A DNA stretch of 64,000 nucleotides from CAMAVH01 sp046297835 (lineage in GTDB: Bacteria; Pseudomonadota; Alphaproteobacteria; SMXQ01): NCBI GenBank assembly GCA_046297835.1, contig JBKBHI010000002.1:248001-312000 (forward strand), in the 5' to 3' direction. Below the pieces are notes generated by a model that saw only the letters and a list, made by a program, of their open reading frames with translations, did no database searches and had not been told where the DNA came from. The position numbers and the translations under genes were made by a program. This document shows positions 16,341 to 28,300 of this stretch, in pieces. Within the stretch, counting starts at the first letter, position 1; every line of letters starts with the position of its first letter.

Positions 16341-19300
16341 TTAGAGGATGAAGTTCGAAGCGGTCAGATCGTCGTCGTCGATGCCGGTCAGAGTGATGCT
16401 CGCGCCGCCCGGCAGGGTCAGAACCGCATCCGAACCGCTCATCGAGATCAGCGACTGGACTTCGCTGAAGTCGGCGAAATCGAACAGGCTGACGTCGATC
16501 AGGTCGTTCTCGATCTCGAAGTTCAGCACCGTATCGTGACCGTTATCGAGGGTGGCCACGACGGTATCGATGGCGCCGTCGTTTTCGCCGAGATCGAGGA
16601 TGTCGTCGCCCCCGTTGCCGATCAGGATGTCCGCGCCAGCGCCGCCGAAGATGACGTCGGCGAGGTCGCTGCCGTGGACGATGTCGTCGCCGTCGCCGGC
16701 GTCGAACGGCTGGCCGAGATCGTAGCCGGCAGCTGCCGCCGCCACGAGATCAGCCGGCAGCCACACCTGGTCGTTGCCGTCTCCGGCCGCATACTGCGTG
16801 CCGTCCTCGTAAGTCCCGGCGGCGACCAGGTTGAAGTCGATGACGTCGTCGCCAGCGGTGAAGAGATCCGGCGTCAGATCGATGATCTTCGAATAGATGC
16901 CGTAACCCGAACCGTCATTCGGAACGTCCGTCCAAGTGACGAAGATATTCCCGTCGGCCAAAACCGTGACCGTCGAGTCGAGTTGCTGGCCGTTCGTCAG
17001 GTCGTTGATCAGCGTCTCGCCGCCGATCTTGTTGCCCGCGGCGTCGAAGCGCTGGCCGTAGATGCCCGCGCCGTCGCCGTCCTGGCCGTACGACGTCCAG
17101 GTGACGTAGAAGCCGCCGTCCGGCAAGCCCACGACGGACGGCTCGATCTGCTGATCCGCCGTGGTCGTGTTGACCAGGATTTCGCCGCCGACCGCGACGC
17201 CATTGGCGTCATAGATGCGGGCATAAACGCCCCAATTGTCAGTATCCTGGTTCTGGAACCAATCGTAACCGCCGCCCTGCCAAGTGACGACGAAGCCGCC
17301 ATCGGCCAGCGCCGAGATGCTCGGATTGCTTTGGTCGGCGATGTTGAAGGTGTTGACCTGGAACTCGCCACCAACGGCCGCGCCCGAGGCGTCGAAGCGC
17401 TGGGCGAAGATGCCGATGCCCCAGCCATCCTGGCTGCCGTCCACCTGCCAAGCGACGACATAGCCGCCATCGGCCAGCGCGGTGACGACCGGCACGGTCT
17501 GGTTGTTGGCACCGGTGCTGTTGATTTGGACTTCACCTCCAACGGCGACTCCCGCCGCGTCGAAACGCTGGCCGAAGATGCCGTAACCGCTGCCGTCCTG
17601 ATCGCCATTCGACTGCCAAACGACGAAGAAGCCGCCATCCGCCAATGCCGCGACCATCGGCAAATCCTGATGGTCGGCGGTTGTGCTGTTGACCTGGAAC
17701 TCGCCGCCGACGGCGGCGCCATTGGCCGCGAAGATGCGGGCATAGACGCCGGCGCCGCTGCCGTCCTGGCCGAACGACGTCCAGGTGACGACAAAACCGC
17801 CGCCTTGCAGGGCCGTGACGGCCGGGCGTTGCTGATCGCCCGAAGTCGTCCCGTTGACCTGCAGTTCGCTGGTGAGCGAGGAGCCGTCCGGAGCGTAGAT
17901 CTTGAGGAACACACCCCAGCCGTTGCCGTCCTGACCGAGCGATTCCCAAGCCACGACAGAATTGCCATTCGCCAGGGCGGCGATGCTCGGGCTGAGTTGA
18001 TCGTTGTTGGTCGTGTCGTTGACCAGGAAGGAGGCATCCGGGTTGGCGTTGCCGACCGTGAGAGCGAACGTGTCGGTCACCGTCGCGCCGAACGCGTCGG
18101 TCGCGGTCACGACGATGTGGTAGACGTTGTCGCCGCCGTCCGGCGGGGTGCCCGTGAAGGCGCCCGTGATCGGGTTGAGCGTCAGCCAGTTCGGCAGCGG
18201 GCTGCCGTCCGCCTGCTGAGCGGTGAACAGCAGTTGGTCGCCCTCGTTTGGATCGTCGAAGTTGATCGAGACGTCGAACGAGATGACGTCGCCTTCCATG
18301 TAGGACTGGTCGGCGATCGGCGCGGCGACGACCGGCGGATCGTTCAACGGGTTGAACGGCGTGTCGTAGAAGAAGCGCAGGAAGATGCCGTAGCCGCTAC
18401 CATCCTGCAGGTAGGAGTCATAGGCGACCGCATAGCCGCCGTTCTGCAGCCCCGTTACCACCGAGTTGATTTGGTCGTTGGCGATGACGTCGTTGAGCTT
18501 GCGCTCGCTGCCCAGCATGTTGCCGGCAGAGTCGAAACGTTGGCCGTAGATGCCGCCAGCGCTGCCGTCGGTGTTATAGGACGTCCAACTCACGACGAAG
18601 CCGCCGTCACGCAGGCTGGCGACCGCCGGCTCGACCTGCTGATCGGCCACCGTCGTGTTGATGCGGAATTCGGCCCCCATCGGCGTGCCGTCGATTTCGT
18701 AACGCTGGCCATAGATGCCCCAGCTGTCGGCATCCTGGTTGATCGATTGCCAGACCACGACGAAGCTGCCGTCTTCGAGCACCGTGACGCTTGGATTGAT
18801 CTGCTCGAACAGCGTGTAAGTGTTGACCTGGAACTCGCCAGTGACCGGATTGCCGTCCGCCCCGTAGATCCGGGCCTGAACCGAGCCGCCCCAGCCGTCT
18901 TGCGTGATGCCGGAGTCGGTGGCGTTGGCGTTCCACACCACGACAAACCCGCCGTTCGGCAAGCCGGCGACTTGCGCGCCGTCCTGGCTGCCCAACGTGG
19001 TCGTGTTGACCTGGAACTCCCCGCCGACCGGTGCGGCGTTGGCGTCGAAACGCTGCGCGAACACGCCGCTACCCGAGGCGTCATAGGAATTCCATGTCAC
19101 CAGGAAGCCGCCATCGGCGAGCGAAGTGATGCTGGATACGTCCTGCGAACCGGCGATGATCGTGTTGATGTGGAATTCGCTGCCGACCATGGCTCCATCC
19201 GCATCGAAGCGTTGGCCGTAGATGCCGAAGCCGTCACCGTCGGTGCCGAACGAGCTCCATGTCACGACGAAGCCGCCGTCGGCCAACTCGGCGATCGACG

Positions 19301-22300
19301 GATCGATCTGGCTATCGAGCATGCTGGTGTGGACCTGAAATTCGCCGCCCACCGGCGTGCCATCCTGCTCCAGACGCTGGCCGTAGACGCCCCACGAGCT
19401 GCCATCCTGGCCGAGCGACGACCATACGATGACCACATCGCCGTTCGAAAGGGTCGTCACATCAGGCAGCAACTGGTCGTTCAAGAAGTAGGTGTTGACC
19501 TGCTGGCTCGGCGTACCGCCATCGGTTTCGACCGGGGAAATAGTGAGATTGAAAGTGTCGCTGGCGGTCGCGCCGGCGAGGTCGGTCGCGGTGACTGTGA
19601 CGGTGAGCGTGCCTTCGTTGCCGAAGATCGGCGTGCCCGAGAGGACGCCGGTGACCGGATCGATGGTCAGCCAGCTGGGCAGCGGATCCCCGTTATGCAA
19701 CGTCGCCGAATAGCTCAACGAATCGCCGTGGATGCTGTCAACGTCGGCGAAGCTGCCGGCCGTCTCGTAGGTGAACGGGGCGTTGGTCCAGGTGGTATCG
19801 TTGCCCAGGCCGACGATGACGACGGGCGCGTCGTTCACGTTGTTGACCGTCAGATCGAACGTGTCGGCGGCGCTAAGGCCATCGAGATCGGTGGCGGTGA
19901 CGATGATCGAGATCGCGCCGACATCCGTATTGCTGGGCACCCCGGACAGCACGCCCGTGCTCGGATTGATCGACAGCCACGCGGGCAACGGATCGCCGTT
20001 GGCCAGCGTCGCCGTGTAGGCGAGCGCGTCGCCGAGGTCGCCGTCCTCGAAATTGGCCGACAGATCGTAGGAGAACAGGGCGTCCTCATCCGTCGTCTGA
20101 TCAGGCACGGCGACGGTCAGCGTCGGCGCGGTGTTGATGTCGGTGACGCTCAGATCGAAGGTGTCGGAGGCCGCCGCGCCGGCGATGTCAGTGACCGTGA
20201 CGATGATCGAGATAGCCCCGATATCGCCGAGCCCCGGCGTGCCGGAGATTTCGCCCGTGGTCGAATTGATCGAGAGCCAGGACGGCAGCGGATCGCCGTT
20301 GGCCAGCGTGGCGCTGTAGGTCAGCGCGTCGCCGTGGATCAAGTCGTCGTCGGCGAAGTGCGCCGACAAATCGGCCGAGAACAGTTCGCCCGCATCGACC
20401 GAGCCATCGGCGAGAGCGATGGAGACGACCGGCGCGTCATTGACGTTCTGAACCGTGAGGACGAATTCGTCGCTCGCCGTCGCGCCGTCGAGATCGGTCG
20501 CGGTGACGACGATCGAGATGGCACCGACATCGTCGTTATCCGGCGTGCCGGAGAAGATGCCGGTCGCCGGGTCGATCGACAGCCAGGCCGGCAGCGGATC
20601 GCCGTTAGCCAGGGTCGCGGCGTAGGTCAGCACGTCGCCGACATCGGCGTCATTGAAGTTGCTGGAGATGTCGAGTGAAAAGACCGCATCTTCGTCGGTC
20701 GCCGTATCGGCGAGAGCCACACTCACGACCGGCGTGTCGTTGACGTTGGTGACGGTGAGGTCGAACGTGTCGGAAGCCGACAGCCCGCCTTCGTCCGTCG
20801 CCGTGACGGTGATCGAGATCGCGCCGATGTCGGCGTCGTCGGGGATGCCCGAGAGAACGCCGGTGACCGGGTCGATCGAGAGCCAAGCCGGCAGCGGATC
20901 GCCGTTAGCCAGGGTCGCCGTGTAGGTCAGCACGTCGCCGAGATCGGGGTCGGCGAAGTTGCTCGAGATATCGAGGGAGAACGCGCTCTCCTCGGCCACC
21001 GGCTGATCGGCGATCGCGTAAGTGACGATCGGCGCGTGATTGAAGTCGGGCACCGTCAGATTGAACGAGATCGTCGTCGTCGCGGTATCGCCGTTCGAAG
21101 CTTCGGCGGTGGTGACTGCGACGTTCAGGCTATAGGTCGCAGGCGGAATGACCGGCAACGAGATTTCCAGACCGGCGAGCTGCGCTGGGGTCAGGCTCCA
21201 GGTGCCGTTGCCGTTGTCGGTGCCGGCCGAGAGCAGGGCGCCCGCCGGCAGGTCGCTGATGAGGATCGCAATGATGCTCTCCGAGCCGTCGATGTCCGAC
21301 AGAGCGGCCTGAATGTCGAGGCCGGCGACAGCGATGGTCTCGCCGGTCTCGCCGAGGGTGAAGACGCGCGTGGCGATGCCCGCGCCCGAACCGTCATGCG
21401 AGTAATCGTACCAGGAGACGACGACGCTGCCGTCGGACAGGGTAGAGACGCTCGGCTGCAGCTGCGTGCCGTCGGTCGTCTGGTTGATCAACAACTCGTT
21501 GCCGACCTTGGCTCCGGCGGCGTCGAGCCGCTGGCCATAGACTTCCCAGGTGCCGCCAACGCTGTCAAACGACGACCAAGTGACGAAGTAACCGCCGTCC
21601 GGCAAGGCCGTGACGGAAGGCTCGATCTGCTGATCGGCCGTGGTGGTGTTGACCAGAATTTCGCCGGTCACCGGGTTGCCGTTGGCATCGTAGATGCGGC
21701 TGTAGATGCCCCAGTTGTCCGTGTCCTGATTCTGGAACCAGCTATAGCTTTCCGACTGCCAAGTGACGACGAAACCGCCCCCAGCGAGACCGGTGATGCT
21801 CGGATTGCTCTGGTTGCCGACCCAGAAGCTGTTGACTTGAAGCTCGCCGCCGACCGGCGCGCCCGAGGCGTCGTAACGCTGAGCGTAGATGCCGTTCGCC
21901 CAGCCGTCTTGGTTGCCGTCCGACTGCCAGGCAATGACATAGCCGCCGTCGCCCAAGCCAGCCGCAACCGGCAGACTTTGATTATTGGCGAGAGTGCTGT
22001 TGACCAGGAACTCGCCGCCAACCGGCGTGCCCGACGCGTCATAACGCTGGGCGTAAACGCCAGAACCTTCACCGTCCTGCGAAGCGCTGTAGGACTGCCA
22101 AACGACGAGGTAACCGCCGTCGGCGAGCGCGGTGACGGCGGGCGCCTCCTGGCTACCATCGGTCGCGGTGTTGACCTGGAATTCGCCGCCTATCGGCGTA
22201 CCGTCTGCTTGGAAGCGCTGGCCGTAGATGCCATAGCTGTCGCCATCCTGGCCGTTGGAGGTCCAGGTGATGACGAAATCGCCGCCGGCAAGCGCCGTGA

Positions 22301-25300
22301 CGGAGGGGTTCAACTGCGCGCCGAGCACGTGCGTATTGACTTGGAACTCGGTCGTGACTGGCGTGCCGTCAGCGCCATAGATGTTGGCGTAGATGCCGCC
22401 GTCTTCGCCGTCCTGGTTCATCGAAACCCAGACAGTGACGAAGGTGCCGTTGGCGAGACCCGCGACGTTCGGCAGGATTTGGTCGCCGGCCGTGGTTTGA
22501 TTGGCGAAGAACTCGTTACCGCCCTCGAAATCCGCGACAGGCGCCGGGATCTCGATGGCGGTGACGTCCTGCGCCGTCACGATCGGCGCGTCGGCGACGG
22601 CCGCGACGGCGACCGTGACGGTCGCGGTGGCGTTGGCGCCGTTGCTGTCGGTGACGGTGTAGTCGAAGGTCGCGACGCCGCTGAAGTTCGGCGCCGGGGT
22701 GAACAGCACGTCGCCGTCCACCGTCAGTTCGACCGTTCCGCCCACGGCGTTGCTCACGCCGGTGATGGTCAGCGTGTCGCCGACATCCACGTCGAAGTCG
22801 TTGGCCAGCAGGTTGGCCGCGAGATAGGTGGCCGGCGTGTCTTCCACCGCATCGACCGCGTCGGCCGCTGCGACCGGGCCGTCATTCGTGTTCACGACCG
22901 TGATGTCGAACTCGTCAGAGGCGGTTTCACCGGCGAGATCGGTGACGGTGACGACGATCGAGATCACGCCGACATCGTCGTTCTCCGGCGTGCCCGAGAG
23001 GACGCCGGTCTGCGGATCGATGCTGAGCCATGCGGGCAGCGGGTCGCCGTTGGCCAGAGTGGCCGTGTAGGTCAGCTCGTCGCCGACATCCGCGTCGGCG
23101 AAATTGCCCGATACGTCGAGCGAGAACGGCGCGTCCTCGTCGGTCGTCTGATCGGCGATCTCGACGGCGACCGTCGGCGCGCCGTTGATGTTGTCGATGC
23201 TCAGCTCCAGCGTCACCGCGGCGCTTTCGCCGGCGATGTCGGTCGCGGTCACGACGATGGAGATGGCGCCGATGTCGCCATTGCCCGGCGTGCCGATCAG
23301 CTCGCCGCTGACCGGATCGATCGACAGCCACGCGGGCAGCGGGTCGCCGTTCGCCAGCGTCGCCGTATAGGTCAGCTCGTCGCCGTGGATCAGGTCGACG
23401 TCCTCGAAGTGGTCGGCCATGGCGTAGCCGAATTCTTCGCCTTCATTGGCCGAGAGCGGATCGGCTTCGAACAGCACCACCGGCGCGTCGTTCACGTTCG
23501 CCACGGTCAGCGTGAAGCTGGTGGACACGGAAGCGCTGGCGCTGTCGGTAGCGGTGATCACGATGGTCATCACGCCGACATCGTCGTTGCTCGGCGTGCC
23601 GGAAAGCTCGCCGGTCGACGGGTCGATCGACAGCCAGCCCGGCAGCGGATCGCCGTTCGGCAGCGTGGCGGAGTAGAGCACCGCGTCGAAGCCGAGGGTA
23701 TCGCCGAACTGGAGGTCGTCGTCGTCGAAATGCGCCGAGACGTCGTAGGAGAAAGCCGCGTCTTCGTCGACCGCCTGATCGGGAATGCCGACGGTGACGA
23801 CCGGGGCGTCGTTGACGTTGTCGACGTTGATGTCGAAGGCTTCCGTCGCCGTCGCGCCGGCCAGATCGGTCGCGGTGACGACGATGGAGAAGATGCCGAC
23901 GTCGCCGTTCTCAGGCGTGCCCGAGAGAATGCCGGTCGCCGGATCGATCGACAGCCAGGCCGGCAACGGATCGCCGTTGGCCAACGTCGCCGTGAAGGTC
24001 AGCTCGTCCCCATGGATGACGTCGTCATCGGCGAACGCAGCCCCGGCGTCGTAGCTGAAGGCCGCATCCTCGTCGGTGTTGAGATCGGGGATCGCGACGG
24101 TGACGACCGGCGCGTCGTTGACGTTCTCGACCGTGAGGTCGAACGTGTCGGACGCGGTCGCGCCGGCCAAGTCGGTCGCGGTGACGGTGATCGAGATCGT
24201 GCCGACGTCGCCATTGTCCGGCGTGCCGGACAGCTCGCCGGTGGCGGGGTCGATGCTCAGCCAAGCCGGCAACGGATCGCCGTTCGACAGCGTCGCCGAG
24301 TAAGTCAGCTCGTCGCCCACATCGGCGTCGGCGAAGTTGGCCGACACGTCGAGCGAGAAGAGCGCGTCCTCGTCCGTCGACTGATCGGCGATCACGACCG
24401 CGACGGTCGGACCGTCGTTGGTGTTGTTGACCGTGAGATCGAACGTATCGGAGGTCGTGGCGCCGGCAAGGTCGGTCGCCGTCACAATGATCGAATAGAT
24501 GCCGACGTCGCCGTTCTCCGGCGTGCCGGACAGTTCGCCCGTGACCGGGTCGATACTCAACCAGCTCGGCAGCGGATCGCCGTTGGCCAGCGTCGCGCTA
24601 TAGCTCAGCACGTCGCCATGGATGCTGTCGTCATCGGCGAAGTGGGCCGCGGCGTCGTAGCTGAAGGCGGCGTCTTCGTCGGTCGCGGCGTCGGCGATAG
24701 CCACGGTCACGACCGGCGCGTCGTTCACGTTTTCGACCGTGAGGTCGAACGTGTCGGACGCGGTCGCGCCAGCCAGGTCCGTCGCGGTGACCGTGACGGA
24801 GATCGTGCCGACGTCGCCATTGTCGGGCGTGCCGGACAGTTCGCCGGTGGCGGGATCGATGCTCAGCCAAGCCGGCAGCGGGTCGCCGTTCGCCAGCGTC
24901 GCCGTGTAGCTCAGCGCGTCGCCGAGGTCGACATCGGCGAAATTGCCGGAAACGTCGAGCGAGAAGAGCGCGTCTTCGTCCGTCGACTGATCGGCTATGG
25001 CGACGGTCACGACCGGCGCATCGTTCACGTTGGCGACGGTCAGATCGAACGTGTCGGACGCGGTCGCGCCGGCCAGATCGGTGACGGTGACGATGATCGA
25101 GATCGCGCCGACGTCGCCGTTGGCCGGGGTGCCGGACAGAGTTCCGGTGTTGGCGTCGATCGACAGCCAGCTCGGCAGCGGATCGCCGTTGGCCAACGTC
25201 GCCGAGTAGCTCAGCGTGTCGCCATGAATGCTGTCGTCGTCGGCGAAGTGGCCGGCGGCGCTATAGGAGAAGGCCGCGCCTTGCGCGATCGCGGCGTCAG

Positions 25301-28300
25301 CGAGCGCGAGGGTCACGACCGGCGCGTCGTTCACGTTGACGACGGTGATGTTGAACGTGTCGCTGGCGGACTCGCCGAAGCTGTCCGTGACGGTGACGGT
25401 CACCGCGACGATGCCGACATCGCCATTGTCCGGCGTGCCGGAGATGACGCCGGTGCTCGGGTCGATGCTCAGCCAGCTCGGCAGCGGATCGCCGTTCGAC
25501 AGGACCGCCGCATAGAGCAGCGGATCGGCGAAGTCGGGATCGTAGAAGTTGGCCGACAGATCGTAGGCGAAGACCGCATCCTCGTCGGTCGCGGTATCGG
25601 CGATCGGCGTCGCGACGATCGGGGCCGTGTTGGTGTCCTCGATCACCACTTCGAGGTTCTCGAAGTTCGAGACCTGCAGATCGAAGGCGGTGAATTGGAA
25701 GACGGCGCCGTCGTCGCTGTTCGGATCGTTGTTGGCCGCAAGGAACGCCTGGAAGGCGGCGATATCCTGCTGGATCGCGCTGTTCGCGGCCTCAGCCGAG
25801 GTCAAGACCAGACGCAGGGTGTCGTTGCCGGTGTTGCCGGTGTAAATGTCCGACGCGCCAAGGTTCTCGCCGACGCGATGGATAACGATGTCGTCGCCCT
25901 GGCCGGCATCGACATAGTCGTTGCCCGAACCGGCGTCGATCGTGTCGTTGTTGGCCGGATAGTTCAGATCGAAGGTGTCGGAGACCGAGGCGCCAGACGC
26001 ATCCGTCGCCGTCACGGTGATCAGCAGCGGGCTGCCGGAAACCGCGCCTTCCGACGAGTCGCCATAGATCGTGTCGTGTCCGGAACCGCCGTAGAGGACG
26101 TCGTTGCCGGCGCCGCCTTCGATGGTGTCGTTGCCCGAGCCGCCGTCGATTTCGTCATTGCCGACGCCGCCGAACAGCGTGTCGTGGCCGGTGCCGCCGA
26201 TCAGCATGTCGTTCCCGGCGCCGCCGTCGATCGTGTCGTTGCCGGCCCCGCCGTCGATCGTGTTGTTGAGGCCGTTGCCGTTTAGGGTGTTGTTGCCTGG
26301 GCCGCCAACGACGTTCGTGTTGTCGCCGACCGCGCCATGGGCGAGATAGCCCGAGATCACGCCGGTCGTCGGGTCGATATGCAGCCAGCTCGGCAGCGGA
26401 TCGCCGTTGGCCAGCGTCGCCGAGTAGCTCAGAACGTCGCCATGGATGCTGTCGTCGTCGGCGAAGTGCGAGGAGACATCGTAGAGGAACGGCATATCCT
26501 CGACGACCGTCTGGTCGGCAAGCGCGACGACGACAACCGGCGCATCGTTCACGTTCTGCACGGTGACGTCGAACGTGTCGGACACGCTCGCGCCCGCGAG
26601 GTCCGTCGCGGTGACGGTGACGGAGAAGGCGCCGACATCCCAATTGTCGGGGGTGCCGGTGAACTGGCCGGTGGCCGGGTCAAACGAGAGCCAAGCCGGC
26701 AGCGGATCGCCGTTGGCCAGCGTCGCCGTGTAGGTCAAGACGTCGCCCAGGTCTTCGTCGGCGAAGTTGCCGGACACGTCGAAGGTGAAGACGGAGTCCT
26801 CGGGCGTGGCCTGATCGGGAATCGCGAAGGTCACGGTCGGGCCGTCGTTGGTGTTGACGACCGTGAGATCGAAGGTGTCGCTGGCGGTCGCGCCGGCGAG
26901 ATCGGTCGCGGTGACGATGATGCTGTAAGCGCCTACGTCGCCGTTCGCCGGAACGCCGGAGATGGCGCCCGTGACCGGATTGATCGACAGCCAAGCCGGC
27001 AGCGGATCGCCGTTCGACAGCGTGGCGCTGTAGCTCAGCACGTCGCCATGGATCGTGTCGTCATCGGCGAAGGCCGCGGCGGCATCGAAGGTGAACACGG
27101 CGTCTTCGTCGGTCGAAACATCGGCGATGGCGACCGTGACGACCGGCGCGTCGTTCACGTTCTCGACCGTCAGGTCGAACGTATCGGACACCGAAGCGCC
27201 CGAACCGTCGGTCGCGGTGACGGTGACGCTGTAGAGGCCGACATCGCCGTTGGCCGGCGTGCCGGACAGAGTGCCGGTGGCGGCGTCGATCGACAGCCAA
27301 GAGGGCAGCGGATCGCCGTTCGCGAGAGTGGCGGAGAACGTCAGGACGTCGCCGAGGTCTTCATCGGCGAAGCTGCCGGAGACGTCGTAAGAGAACGGCG
27401 CGTCTTCGTCGGTCGTGGTATCAGCGATGGCGACCGTCACGGTCGGGCCGTCGTTGGTGTTGACGACCGTGAGGTCGAACTGGTCGCTGGCGGTCGCGCC
27501 GGCCAGATCCGTGGCGGTGACGATGATCGAGATCACGCCGACATCGCCGTTGGCCGGCGTGCCCGAGAGGAGACCGGTGGCCGGGTCGATACTCAGCCAA
27601 GCCGGCAGCGGATCGCCGTTCGACAGCGTCGCCGAGTAGCTCAGCACGTCGCCATGGATGGTGTCGTCGTCGGCGAAATTGGCCGAGGCGTCATAGCTGA
27701 AGGCGGCATCCTCGTCGGTCGCGGCATCAGCGATTCCGACGGTGACGACCGGCGCGTCGTTCACGTTCGCGACCGTCAGGTCGAACGTATCGGACGCGCT
27801 CGCGCCGGCCAGATCCGTCGCGGTGACGAGGATCGAGATTACGCCGACGTCGCCGTTGGCCGGGGTGCCGGACAGTTCGCCGGTGACCGGGTCGATGGCC
27901 AGCCAAGCCGGCAGCGGATCGCCGTTGGCCAGCGTCGCCGAGTAGCTCAACACGTCGCCGAGATCGACGTCGGCGAAGTTGCCGGAGACGTCGAGCGAGA
28001 ACAGCGCATCTTCGTCGGTGGTCTGGTCGGCGATGGCGACCGTGACGACCGGCACGTCGTTGACGTTGGTGACGGTGAGGTCGAACGTGTCGCTGGCGGA
28101 AGCGCCGGCGAGATCGGTGGCGGTGACGACGATCGAGATCACGCCGACGTCGCCGTTGGCCGGGGTGCCCGAGAGCTCGCCGGTGACCGGGTCGATGGTC
28201 AACCAGGCCGGCAGCGGGTCGCCGTTGGCCAGCGTCGCGCTGTAGCTGAGAACATCGCCGTGGATGCTGTCATCATCAGCGAAGTTCGCAGCCGCGTCGT

